A stretch of 64,000 nucleotides of DNA from NCBI RefSeq assembly GCF_002209355.2, contig NZ_CP106855.1:3348001-3412000 (forward strand). Direction: 5' to 3'. This stretch comes from Bdellovibrio sp. SKB1291214 (lineage in GTDB: Bacteria > Bdellovibrionota > Bdellovibrionia > Bdellovibrionales > Bdellovibrionaceae). The position numbers were made by a program, and so were the translations under genes. The notes under the pieces are model-generated. The model made no database searches, had not been told where the DNA came from, and saw only the letters and a program-made list of their open reading frames with translations. How positions within the stretch are numbered: the stretch's first letter is position 1; each line of letters starts with the position of its first letter. Positions 15,853 to 24,013 of this stretch are shown in pieces.

Positions 15853-17847
15853 TTAGAAGTCTACGCCGACGCCCACTGTGCCGTAAAAGCTAGAAAGACT
15901 AGCACCGGATTGATCAGCTTTGGTGAAGTCGTATTTTTTCATGCCGAATCCGAGTTCCCCGAAAAAGTTATTGGTGAATAAAATTTTCCCGTGAAAGTTT
16001 AGTAGGAAATCCATACCCATGGTCGTTCCGCTGTCTGCGGAGCCAAAGAATTGGATGTATTCCATGTCTACGTATTTTGGATGGTTCAAGAAAGAAAACT
16101 TATTCAGCCAATTGTCCAAGGTTTTTGGCATTGAGCGTGCCCAGAATAAACCGGCGCCGATCTTGTTGGCCTTTTCCTCGCCCACAGCTAAAGCTTCGTA
16201 TGCAAAGATAGCTCCGACGGTTTCGTCACGCTCCCAAAGGCCTTGCGCAAAACGATAGCGCAAGTCTACTTGGGTTGAAGACAGGCCGACCTTTTCGGTA
16301 CCGCCTCCTTCCTTTTGTGCGTCTACGTCTGCCAATGTCGAGAAGTGTTTGGCGGAAACACCCCAGCGCTGTTTTGACAGGTAATTATTTTGCCACCCGA
16401 AAATATCATTGAACCAGTATTGCAAATGAAGTTCTCCGATGAACGTTGAGCCACCGCTGGAAGTTGAAAGACCACTTAAACGTACACTCGCTTCGCCAGA
16501 ACCACCGCGATAAATCTCCAGATAGGCTTTCTGTGGTTCAGATTTACCGGTTTCGATTTCACTTATTAAAAGCTGCGGTTTGTTCAAAGCGTATTTTTGC
16601 TCTGCTTGGTATTTCCAAACTCGCAAATCGGAATCTTTGTTTTTTTCGTCGGCCGGTTCAAGGCCCTCGATCTTAGAGTCCTTGTTCACTTTCACTTTGA
16701 TTTGATCTTTAGAATTGTAAGTTCCGATCAAGGCGTTCTTGTGGATATAAATTCGGTCGGCTTGTTTTGGATAGTTTTTGATTTCTAAACCGTAGGTAAA
16801 GACTCCGCCGTATTTCCCCTGGAAATGAAGACGGGGATTTTTCAAAGGTACATCGATTTGCCACAAATCAATCGGTTCTGCGATTGATTTTTGAAATCCC
16901 AAAGCCTTTGTCATGGAACCGTACTCAATGCCTGGGATTAATTTCGAGTCGCCAAGGGGCGCAGGTAAGGCGCCTTTGAAAGTGACCGAACCCTTTTGTT
17001 CGCTTTCGATATAGTCTTTCAAATTTAAATCGATCGGTTCAGACATAAATTCATATGTCGCTCCTGATTTTATGGTTGCAAGAAATCCTGCGGGGGCGCC
17101 GACCGCCACTTCGATCTCGCCTTTAAGCTTTTTGCGTTCTTCGTTCAATGCGATAACTCGGGGTTGAGTGTCGGACTTTGTAAAATCAAGAGTCACCACG
17201 TCGTCTTTGATCTCGACACCATAATTCTGAGTACAGATTGCCGTGAAGCCTTTTTCGATTTCTGATCTTAAGCAAAAACGGAAGTGGCTGCCGGATTGCC
17301 ATTGGGGACCTTTAGCACCTTTAAGTTCAGCAAATCTCCAGTCGCCAGATTTATCCAAAACCACCTTCCAAAGCTCTTTACCATAGCTGTCGATGATTGA
17401 AAGGTCCCCCGACGGAATGATGGTTGTATCCCACTGGATGCGCAGTTGTTTTTCTTGGATCGATGCTTTCAATGAATCGTTATTGAAAACATAATCCGCA
17501 ATTTTCAAGGAACGACCGTTGTCAGATTTCAGGTCGTACGAAATCACCGGAGTTTTGATTTTAACGTTCGGTTCCTCGACTGCAAAGAATACTGGACGAG
17601 TGTAGTCGTCTGATTCCTTCGCTTCTTTAACTTCTGTCACAGAAGTTAAAGAAGAGGCAGGGCTCGGAGCTGTCGTAACAGCTGGCGCAACTGCCGCGGT
17701 CGGTGTTGAAGAGGAGGTAGCCTCGGGTGCAGAAGCAGTTACTTTATTAGTTGTCTTAGATTTTTTCTTAGTGGATTTGGCTGAAGATGTTTGCGCAAAC
17801 GCAGAAATCAAAGCCGCCACAAGCATGCTGCTTAAAACAAATTTCAT
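15853..17847 (-). CDS. Large exported protein, probable outer-membrane component
   Basis: 664 residues with a signal peptide at 1-23 (ISAFAQTSSA). A low-complexity Lys, Ser, Thr, Ala and Pro-rich linker follows up to about residue 70. Several beta-rich modules come next, and the C-terminal 200 residues have alternating aromatic strands (LHLQYWFNDIFGWQNNYL, VDLRYRFAQGLW, FFGELGFGMKKY) ending in VGVGVDF, as in outer-membrane barrels. A periplasmic or surface N-terminal part joined to a C-terminal barrel is the simplest reading. No named family recognised. It stands alone on the minus strand behind a 130-base gap from lexA. Confidence 0.6.
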   Translation of the reverse strand: MKFVLSSMLVAALISAFAQTSSAKSTKKKSKTTNKVTASAPEATSSSTPTAAVAPAVTTAPSPASSLTSVTEVKEAKESDDYTRPVFFAVEEPNVKIKTPVISYDLKSDNGRSLKIADYVFNNDSLKASIQEKQLRIQWDTTIIPSGDLSIIDSYGKELWKVVLDKSGDWRFAELKGAKGPQWQSGSHFRFCLRSEIEKGFTAICTQNYGVEIKDDVVTLDFTKSDTQPRVIALNEERKKLKGEIEVAVGAPAGFLATIKSGATYEFMSEPIDLNLKDYIESEQKGSVTFKGALPAPLGDSKLIPGIEYGSMTKALGFQKSIAEPIDLWQIDVPLKNPRLHFQGKYGGVFTYGLEIKNYPKQADRIYIHKNALIGTYNSKDQIKVKVNKDSKIEGLEPADEKNKDSDLRVWKYQAEQKYALNKPQLLISEIETGKSEPQKAYLEIYRGGSGEASVRLSGLSTSSGGSTFIGELHLQYWFNDIFGWQNNYLSKQRWGVSAKHFSTLADVDAQKEGGGTEKVGLSSTQVDLRYRFAQGLWERDETVGAIFAYEALAVGEEKANKIGAGLFWARSMPKTLDNWLNKFSFLNHPKYVDMEYIQFFGSADSGTTMGMDFLLNFHGKILFTNNFFGELGFGMKKYDFTKADQSGASLSSFYGTVGVGVDF

Positions 17848-17977
17848 TGAACGTCCCGGTTAAGCTGTTTCCTAACATTATGAAAGGACGCTAAACGACA
17901 GGCAATACCCACTCCAGGGAACCGGACTGAGGGCGAATGTGGACGGTTTAAGCTACTTTATGTGTCCGAATTTGAGA

Positions 17978-18697
17978 TTAGAATTTGCGAATAAGACCCA
18001 CGACAATCCCGCGAATCTCAACCTGATCAGGAGAATACCACATGGATTTCATAGAGGAATTTGAAGGTCGCAATTCAACTTGTTTTTCCGAGTTGCCAGT
18101 ATCAGGACGAGCCCTCACGTAAATACGCTTTACCGTAGCCTCGTTATCAACGGTAGCGACAACGATGTCGCCGTTGCCTGCAGATTTCTGTTCTTGAACC
18201 AAGATGACGTCTTCATCAAAGATGCCGTCCTCGATCATGGAATCGCCCTGCACCTTCAAAGCAAAAGACTTTGCAGGATTGCGAACCATAGAAGGTGGAA
18301 CATCTACGAACTCGTCGTGTTTGAAATTTTCAATGGGTTGACCCGCTGCCACTTTGCCAAGAAGGGGAAGGGACAGGATCTCGTCACGTGCCTGGAGGAG
18401 CTTAGTGCGATGAGATCCCGTCGTCGTCGAGACTTTTGCTTGCAAGTGATCCTGAACAGCCGAGGCCGAGTGAAGCACTTGGATGGCTCTCTTCTGGTTA
18501 ACAGGGTTTGTGATGTACCCCTTAGTCGTTAACTGTTTCAGATAATTCTGAACCGAATTGAACGATGCTAGACCGAAGTGATCCTTAATTTCTTGATATG
18601 ACGGAGAAATACCTGAACTTAAGATGTGCGCCTCGATATACTCGAGAACAGATTTTTCTTTAGGTGTCAGTGGTGGGAGGGGCAATTTCTTTGTCAT
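17978..18697 (-). CDS. lexA: LexA repressor (S24 peptidase)
   Basis: SOS-type repressor that cleaves itself when activated by RecA filaments. Winged helix-turn-helix in residues 10-72, a linker longer than in E. coli LexA (239 versus 202 residues), self-cleavage site A118-G119 in VAAGQPI, nucleophile S153 in GDSM and catalytic K190 in ATVKRI. The gene has a Bdellovibrio-type operator 16 bases before its start, so it should repress itself. Published work reports that canonical SOS genes are not under LexA control in B. bacteriovorus. Confidence 0.95.
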   Translation of the reverse strand: MTKKLPLPPLTPKEKSVLEYIEAHILSSGISPSYQEIKDHFGLASFNSVQNYLKQLTTKGYITNPVNQKRAIQVLHSASAVQDHLQAKVSTTTGSHRTKLLQARDEILSLPLLGKVAAGQPIENFKHDEFVDVPPSMVRNPAKSFALKVQGDSMIEDGIFDEDVILVQEQKSAGNGDIVVATVDNEATVKRIYVRARPDTGNSEKQVELRPSNSSMKSMWYSPDQVEIRGIVVGLIRKF

Positions 18698-18712
18698 AAC
18701 TTACATACGAAC

Positions 18713-18723
18713 TTACAGTGTAA
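18713..18723. promoter_or_regulatory. LexA operator (TTAC-N3-GTAA)
   Basis: TTACAGTGTAA matches the published Bdellovibrio LexA box. It sits inside a larger inverted repeat: ACTTACAT at 18699-18706 and ATGTAAGT at 18729-18736, whose centre is half a base from that of the box. This suggests autoregulation, perhaps with extra half-sites. Confidence 0.85.
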
Positions 18724-18790
18724 ATAATATGTAAGTCAAAAAGAAAATGGTCTAGTTTTCGTTTTCTACGGCGCAGTATTAGGACAATAG

Positions 18791-18823
18791 CAAAGCCCTG
18801 GAGTTTTATGCACCAGGGCTTTG
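18791..18823 (-). terminator. Hairpin after the small exported protein gene
   Basis: CAAAGCCCTGG and CCAGGGCTTTG form an 11-bp perfect stem with an 11-base loop. The T-run is short. Its position fits the end of the minus-strand gene at 18857-19075. Confidence 0.6.
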
Positions 18824-18856
18824 AACAACAACTTCATTTAGAGGATTTTAAAAGAA

Positions 18857-19075
18857 CTACTCTTTACGAGGGCACTCTTTTTTAGCGTCGTTACAGGCTG
18901 GTTTTGCCTCTGCGATGACAGGTTTTGCTTCAGAAGCCACCTGGCGAACGATCGTCTTTGGAGGAGCGTTCTGCGCATGACTGATTGGCGTCATTGAGCA
19001 GTTTTGGTAGAAGAGTATCACGACGGGATTGATCACCAACATCGCGACAAAACTAAAACCACCTTTATTAACCAT
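18857..19075 (-). CDS. Small exported or membrane-anchored protein
   Basis: 72 residues. A strong ribosome binding site, AGGAGGAAAGT, stands directly before the ATG. A hydrophobic N-terminus (FSFVAMLVINPVVILFY) ends in QNCSM. This is not a standard lipobox, but QNC at this place is compatible with a Bdellovibrio lipoprotein. The mature part contains repeated EAKP units (SEAKPVIAEAKPACND) and two more cysteines. Function unknown. Confidence 0.6.
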   Translation of the reverse strand: MVNKGGFSFVAMLVINPVVILFYQNCSMTPISHAQNAPPKTIVRQVASEAKPVIAEAKPACNDAKKECPRKE

Positions 19076-19239
19076 ACTTTCCTCCTGGAACTACAACATG
19101 AGTGCTAAATGTCACACCTTTTACATTACGGACGAATGGCTGTAAGACTTTAGTCGTTTTCTAGCGATTCTCAGATTGGATCAAAAAAAGGCATTTTCTC
19201 AACTTGAGAGAATTCAAAGACGTGGGATAATAGATAGAA

Positions 19240-20166
19240 ATGATGAAGCCACTTCGTTACCTCCTAGTAAGTATGATTTGTTCCGTCGCAGGGTTTTCCG
19301 CAGCACATGCGGAGTTCGCAAACCTTGATCAAACCTGCGTGAACGACCTTAAAAAATTCCCAGGTGCGTGGGATGACAAACTTTTGCAACAAGCTTGTGC
19401 AAAAGTGACCATCGACCCTCAATGCGTCAGTGTTGAAGGACGTCCTATTTATCACTACAACAAAACGGCAACAGAAGACGGCGCAAAACGTATTCTGGTG
19501 ATCAGCTTGATTCACGGTGATGAAACGCATGCGGGAACAGTGGGCCGTTATTGGATGGAGCGCTTGGAAAGTATCGCTCCAAGAAACACTTGGAGAGTCG
19601 TTCCAGTTTTGAATCCTGACGGCGTAAAATTAAAAACTCGTACGAATGCCAACAAGATCGACGTGAACAGAAACTTCCCAACAAAAGATTGGGATTCTGG
19701 TGCCATTGCGTCTTGGAAAAAAACGACAAGTGAAAATCCACGCCGCTTCCCAGGAAACGAAGGTGGAAGTGAGCCTGAAACCAAATGTGCGCTTCATCAC
19801 ATTGAAGATTTCAAACCCGATTTCATCGTGTCGGTACATACACCTTTAAAAGTTTTGGATTTCGATGGTCCTAAGTTTTCTCCGCCGCCAAAGTTTGATT
19901 ACTTGCCGTGGAAAAGTTTGGGGAATTATCCAGGTAGTTTAGGTCGTTATATGTGGATGGAAAGAAGCACTCCGGTTTTGACGATGGAGTTGAAAGAAAA
20001 TCTTCCACCGAACTTGTCACCGTTCGATAGATTACAAGACATTATCGGGACGTTGGTGAAACTAGATGCGCAAAGAAAAGCAGCAACCCCGGTGAAAGCA
20101 GATTCGACAGCGACGACCACAGGCAAAAACAAATACCTGCCTTTAGCGTTCGACGCTGGAAAATAG
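19240..20166 (+). CDS. Exported M14-family zinc carboxypeptidase / murein amidase-like
   Basis: Predicted metallopeptidase acting in the periplasm or in prey: signal peptide 1-24 (SAAHAE), then the M14 zinc site HGDE (His and Glu), NPDG, DVNRNFP with the substrate-binding Asn-Arg, SVHTP with the third zinc ligand, and the catalytic Glu in LTMELKE. Short size (308 residues) and motif style resemble MpaA and other peptidoglycan-peptide amidases more than digestive carboxypeptidases. Promoter-like TTGAGA, 16 bases and GATAAT end about 10 bases before the ATG, so the message may have almost no leader. A terminator follows. Confidence 0.85.
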   Translation: MMKPLRYLLVSMICSVAGFSAAHAEFANLDQTCVNDLKKFPGAWDDKLLQQACAKVTIDPQCVSVEGRPIYHYNKTATEDGAKRILVISLIHGDETHAGTVGRYWMERLESIAPRNTWRVVPVLNPDGVKLKTRTNANKIDVNRNFPTKDWDSGAIASWKKTTSENPRRFPGNEGGSEPETKCALHHIEDFKPDFIVSVHTPLKVLDFDGPKFSPPPKFDYLPWKSLGNYPGSLGRYMWMERSTPVLTMELKENLPPNLSPFDRLQDIIGTLVKLDAQRKAATPVKADSTATTTGKNKYLPLAFDAGK

Positions 20167-20183
20167 AAATTTTTTGGTAAATC

Positions 20184-20220
20184 ATAAAAAAGGCTCTTGG
20201 AAACAGGGGCCTTTTTTTTA
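20184..20220 (+). terminator. Terminator of the M14 peptidase gene
   Basis: AAGGCTCTTG pairs with CAGGGGCCTT through G-U pairs around GAAA, with A-run before and eight T after. Can serve the convergent aldo/keto reductase gene too. Confidence 0.85.
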
Positions 20221-20235
20221 TTCTGCCTTTCACAG

Positions 20236-21192
20236 CTAAATTGAGAATAACATTTTTAAATCCTGATCTATTTCAGGAGTTATTTTTACTTTTAATGCGC
20301 CTAAGTTTTCTTGAAGCTGCTCGACGTTAGTGGTTCCAAGAATAACGCTTGTCATACCTGGTTGAGCCGCCACCCAAGCAAGGGCCAGTTGACTGCGGGA
20401 GCACTCTAGGGCATCAGCGATTTTTTTCATCTGCTTGACGCGTTCAATATTTTTCTCGGTGTAAAGTGATTCTCGCAAGTAATCCATCTTTGCCAATCGA
20501 CCCTCTTCGACTCCGTCATCGTATTTTCCAGTTAACATCCCCGATGCAAGTGGGGACCATGTCACTAATCCTAAACCGTGTTCTTCGGCCTTGGGTTGAG
20601 CGTTGTGCTCAAATTTTTCCCGCGCGATCAGACTGTATTGAGGTTGTTCTACTTGAGGTTTGTAGTATCCATACAGATCGCAAATATCCATGGCTTCTTG
20701 AATTTGTTCCGCGGTCCATTCACTGGTTCCCCAGTAAAGAATTTTCCCATGGTGAATGAGATCATCCATTATTCGAATAGTTTCTTCGACTGGCGTGTCT
20801 TCGTCATAGCGATGACAAAAGTAAATATCTAAATATTCTGTGCCGATTCTTTGCAGACTTTTATTTACCGATTCCAAAATATGTTTTCGTGAAAGACCTT
20901 TATCGTTGATGTCTTCGCTCATTGGCCAAAAAACTTTCGACGAGATAACCAGCTCGTGACGGGGCAGTTCTTTCAAAGCACCGCCCATCATGCGTTCTGC
21001 ATCCCCTTTCGCATAGACGTCAGCGATATCGAAAAAATTAATGCCAGATTCATAGGCGCGATGAAGGATGCTGCGAATCGAGGTGAAGTCTTTAACGGAG
21101 CCACCAAAGGTCGTCCAGCCACCCAACGAAAAGGTAGAAAGCTTCAGCCCGCAACGACCCATGTTGCGATAAGACATGTTTGGATTGTGCAT
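20236..21192 (-). CDS. Aldo/keto reductase
   Basis: NADPH-dependent carbonyl reductase of 318 residues, single-domain TIM barrel of the YghZ/Kv-beta type. The catalytic tetrad is visible: Asp and Tyr in FFDIADVYAKGD, Lys in VISSKVFW, His in YFCHRYDED. NADPH-binding elements near the C-terminus (GTTNVEQLQENL) are intact. Substrate unknown. It precedes the hibernation-factor gene by 50 bases in reverse order, so their transcription may be linked. Confidence 0.88.
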   Translation of the reverse strand: MHNPNMSYRNMGRCGLKLSTFSLGGWTTFGGSVKDFTSIRSILHRAYESGINFFDIADVYAKGDAERMMGGALKELPRHELVISSKVFWPMSEDINDKGLSRKHILESVNKSLQRIGTEYLDIYFCHRYDEDTPVEETIRIMDDLIHHGKILYWGTSEWTAEQIQEAMDICDLYGYYKPQVEQPQYSLIAREKFEHNAQPKAEEHGLGLVTWSPLASGMLTGKYDDGVEEGRLAKMDYLRESLYTEKNIERVKQMKKIADALECSRSQLALAWVAAQPGMTSVILGTTNVEQLQENLGALKVKITPEIDQDLKMLFSI

Positions 21193-21242
21193 AGGAACTC
21201 CCTTCAGTCAGATCTTCTGCCTGAAGGAAGCTATAAGTAAAG

Positions 21243-21644
21243 TTAGTGAATGGAAGGATGTTGTAAGTAGTGATTGATCTCAACCAAGCGATCCTGATGA
21301 CTAATAACAGAGTCTTGGATCTCGACCAGTTTCAACATCAAATTGTCTTTGGCCAGTTTGATCGCCAGATAGATGTCTTCGTGAACACCTTCGGCTTCAA
21401 CCTTGGCTTCGCCGTCAGACAGAACAATAGCTATACGATACAGTTTGCTCAAATCGCGACGGTTGAACTCCTTGCCCTCCGCCTCATACTGAAGCGCGAG
21501 TTTCTTCGGATTTCTGGCCACCACTGTGACTTCCGTCTCAGGGGTTACGAATCCATCGAATTCAGCGATTTGCTGGTAAATAAAGGACTTAACCTCTGGG
21601 TTTTCCTCGATAAGTTGAATTGTGGGGTTTGGAAGGTTCGTCAT
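21243..21644 (-). CDS. Ribosome hibernation factor-like protein (HPF/RaiA, S30AE)
   Basis: 133 residues with the C-terminal signature of the S30AE fold: VEAEGVHEDIYLAIKLAKDNLMLKL, equivalent to the EAxxxDxYAAIDxxxDKLxxQL helix of HPF. The N-terminal strand order also fits, although with extra residues and low similarity. Such proteins bind the decoding centre of idle ribosomes. A predator with a non-growing attack phase would have a use for one. GGAGGCCCG precedes the ATG. Confidence 0.65.
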   Translation of the reverse strand: MTNLPNPTIQLIEENPEVKSFIYQQIAEFDGFVTPETEVTVVARNPKKLALQYEAEGKEFNRRDLSKLYRIAIVLSDGEAKVEAEGVHEDIYLAIKLAKDNLMLKLVEIQDSVISHQDRLVEINHYLQHPSIH

Positions 21645-21791
21645 GGGCGGGCCTCCTTTTCCTTAGTATTAGTTTAACAATGAGGCTTGGATTTGTCTGG
21701 TCAAGTTGGGGACGGCATGAAAAATAATTTGAAAACCAATAGGTTTGATTTAGAATCGCGAACCTGGACCATAGACCCGTGTCAAATTGAG

Positions 21792-21886
21792 ATGGAAAAA
21801 AAATCGAAACTTTATCAAATACCCCAGACATTAAATTAGATCCTAGCTGGAAAGCGAAACTTCAAGACGAATTCGATAAGGATTCC
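21792..21886 (+). other. Out-of-frame 5' part of ung (A8 tract)
   Basis: The frame of ung stays open upstream of its ATG and reads [16 protein letters not shown] (21827-21874), the normal N-terminus of uracil-DNA glycosylases. It has no start codon of its own before a TGA at 21788. An ATG at 21792 lies in another frame, separated by eight A (21796-21803). One more A (or two fewer) would join ATG 21792 to ung. See findings. Confidence 0.7.
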
Positions 21887-22495
21887 ATGAAAACTTTGAA
21901 GGCGTTTTTACAGAAGGAGTATAAAGCAGGCAAAACTATTTACCCGCAGGGAGACGAGTATTTTGCAGCTTTGAATTTAACACCGCTTGATAAAGTGAAA
22001 GTCGTGATCGTGGGGCAAGACCCTTATCACGGACCAGGACAAGCCCATGGATTGTGTTTCTCGGTTCGCGATGGCGTGCGTTTTCCTCCTTCTCTTTTAA
22101 ATATTTTTAAAGAATTAAATGCTGATGTCGGAGTGACTATTCCAAAAAGTGGTTCTTTGACTAAGTGGGCTGAGCATGGAGTGCTTTTGCTTAACGCAGT
22201 TCTGACTGTTGAGGATGGCAAAGCGGCGGCACATGCGGGCAAAGGCTGGGAGCAATTCACCGATAAGATCATTCATGTGTTGAATGAGGAAAAAGAAAAC
22301 CTCGTTTTTATTTTGTGGGGAGCTTACGCGCAAAAGAAAGCTTCTTTTGTTGACCGCAAAAAACATTACGTCATCGAGTCTGTCCATCCATCACCGTTGT
22401 CGGCACATCGCGGCTTTTTTGGAACAAAACCATTCTCTAAAGCCAACGCCTATCTGACGTCCAAGGGCAAAGAGCCTGTGGACTGGAGCCTCTAG
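21887..22495 (+). CDS. ung: Uracil-DNA glycosylase
   Basis: Removes uracil from DNA. The catalytic motif [27 protein letters not shown], the [12 protein letters not shown] region, ILWGAYAQ and [13 protein letters not shown] are all present. The 202-residue frame from ATG 21887 (AAGGA five bases upstream) lacks about 20-30 N-terminal residues found in family members. Those are encoded just upstream but cannot be reached by a normal start because of the A8 tract. Either translation starts here by the AAGGA site, or the longer form is made by slippage. The catalytic core itself is complete. Confidence 0.92.
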   Translation: MKTLKAFLQKEYKAGKTIYPQGDEYFAALNLTPLDKVKVVIVGQDPYHGPGQAHGLCFSVRDGVRFPPSLLNIFKELNADVGVTIPKSGSLTKWAEHGVLLLNAVLTVEDGKAAAHAGKGWEQFTDKIIHVLNEEKENLVFILWGAYAQKKASFVDRKKHYVIESVHPSPLSAHRGFFGTKPFSKANAYLTSKGKEPVDWSL

Positions 22496-22507
22496 GACAT
22501 GTAAACT

Positions 22508-22531
22508 GGTCTCCTCGAATTAGAGGAGACC
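22508..22531 (+). promoter_or_regulatory. Hairpin that buries the ribosome binding site of 22535
   Basis: GGTCTCCTC (22508-22516) and GAGGAGACC (22523-22531) form a 9-bp perfect stem with loop GAATTA. The right arm contains the whole GAGGAG site, six bases before the ATG. It may act as a translational switch. It also lies 12 bases after the ung stop and could be a weak terminator. Confidence 0.65.
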
Positions 22532-22534
22532 TTT

Positions 22535-22951
22535 ATGAAATCAGTTCTAGCATTTTTAATCGCCCTTTCTGCATTTCAACCTGCCTTTGCGACGACTGCC
22601 GACGAAGTGAAACAAAAAACTTCTGACGCCGCTTCATCTGCAGCTAATTACAGCAAAGAACAAAAAGACGCCTTCCAAAAAGATATGGAAGCGAAACTTG
22701 CAGAGATGAAAAAAGAAATCGCCGAACTGAAAAAAGCAGCCGCTGAAAAATCCGGTGAAGCAAAAAAAGAAATGAACGAACAAATCGCGACTCTTGAAAA
22801 AAAACAAGACGGTATGTCCAGCGATCTGTCCAAGCTTAAAAAATCTTCTGGTAAAGCATGGGGTCACATGAAAGAGGGTATGAGCAAAGCCTGGGATTCT
22901 ATTTCTGACTCTTATAAAAAAGCCAAATCTGAATACTCTGAGCAAAAGTAA
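22535..22951 (+). CDS. Small exported coiled-coil protein
   Basis: 138 residues: signal peptide 1-19 (AFQPAFA), then an almost wholly helical, Lys/Glu/Ala-rich mature part (AKLAEMKKEIAELKKAAAEK and similar heptads) that predicts a coiled coil. A periplasmic role such as spacer or chaperone-like protein is possible, but I assign none. The start lies behind a hairpin with a buried binding site. aroB follows at once, so this gene could share a transcript with the aro operon. Confidence 0.7.
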   Translation: MKSVLAFLIALSAFQPAFATTADEVKQKTSDAASSAANYSKEQKDAFQKDMEAKLAEMKKEIAELKKAAAEKSGEAKKEMNEQIATLEKKQDGMSSDLSKLKKSSGKAWGHMKEGMSKAWDSISDSYKKAKSEYSEQK

Positions 22952-22957
22952 TCGTTG

Positions 22958-24013
22958 ATGAAGTCTCAGAGCACTCTTGTTTTTTCAAATGAACTTCCTC
23001 CAGCGAAAAAACTGGGGGAGGAAATTCTTCTGATCTATGATCAAATTCTTGCACAGAAATCTCCCGTCTTTAAAAAATGGTCGAAACAAATCAATTTGCA
23101 TTACGCAGTAAAAGCGGGCGAGCATTTAAAAGACATCGAACAATTTCCTAAGCACATTAAAGCCATCACCAAACTAACGGAGCAAACATCCGTTAAAAAA
23201 TTAACGGTTGTGGTTGTCGGGGGCGGCAGTGTTGGGGACTTTGGTGGATTCGTTGCAAGTATTTTGAAACGGGGAGTGCGCCTGCTTCACATTCCAAGCA
23301 CGTGGCTTGCAGCTATCGATTCCGCCCACGGTGGTAAAACAGCTTTGAACGTTGGCGGAGCCAAAAATCAGATTGGAACTTTCTATCCAGCCGATCAAAT
23401 CCTAATGGTGCGGTCTGTGTTGATGTCCCAACCCGAAGCTCGTGCGTATGAAGGTTTCGGAGAACTTATAAAAATCGCTTTTATCGAAGGTGGAAAATTG
23501 TGGACGTCCCTTGCCAAAGAACGTCAGGTGAACTCCCGAGTTCTATGGAAGTATCTAGAGCCCGCGGTGAAAGCGAAATACAAAGTCGTAGGCCGTGATC
23601 CACAAGAAAAAAAAGGCATTCGTCACGTTTTGAACTTGGGTCACACAGTGGGGCATGTTCTGGAAAGTTATTACGAATTACCCCACGGAATAGCAATTAA
23701 CTACGGCCTTGATTTCGCCCTGCGCTTTAGCCTGCAAAAGAAAATCATGAAACCAGTAGAGTTCGAAAAAATTTATGCAGAACCTGTGATGGGTTATTTG
23801 TTGTCACCACTGCGTGACGATTTAATTTCAATCCAAAGCCACGATTTGAAAGAGTATCGTCGTCTTTTGTTAAGCGATAAAAAGAAAACTAAATCTGCGA
23901 CTTTGCGTTTTGTTTTTGTAAAAAAGGCAGGGCAGACGGTCATTGAGGAAGTCAGTGTAGACGATATCCTGATTGAAATCTGCCGCCAACGCGAAGAGGA
24001 GCTTCATGGCTGA
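22958..24013 (+). CDS. aroB: 3-dehydroquinate synthase
   Basis: Second step of the shikimate pathway: cyclises DAHP to 3-dehydroquinate with NAD and a divalent metal. GGGSVGDFGGF binds NAD, and DSAHGGKTALN with KNQIGTFYPA is the substrate loop. Metal ligands sit in EGFGELIK, LNLGHTVGH and LPHGIAINYG. About 351 residues, close to the usual length. I take ATG 22958; a TTG at 22955 adds one residue. First gene of the tightly overlapping aroB-aroA-aroKDE-aroC operon: its last codons overlap the aroA start. Confidence 0.93.
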   Translation: MKSQSTLVFSNELPPAKKLGEEILLIYDQILAQKSPVFKKWSKQINLHYAVKAGEHLKDIEQFPKHIKAITKLTEQTSVKKLTVVVVGGGSVGDFGGFVASILKRGVRLLHIPSTWLAAIDSAHGGKTALNVGGAKNQIGTFYPADQILMVRSVLMSQPEARAYEGFGELIKIAFIEGGKLWTSLAKERQVNSRVLWKYLEPAVKAKYKVVGRDPQEKKGIRHVLNLGHTVGHVLESYYELPHGIAINYGLDFALRFSLQKKIMKPVEFEKIYAEPVMGYLLSPLRDDLISIQSHDLKEYRRLLLSDKKKTKSATLRFVFVKKAGQTVIEEVSVDDILIEICRQREEELHG

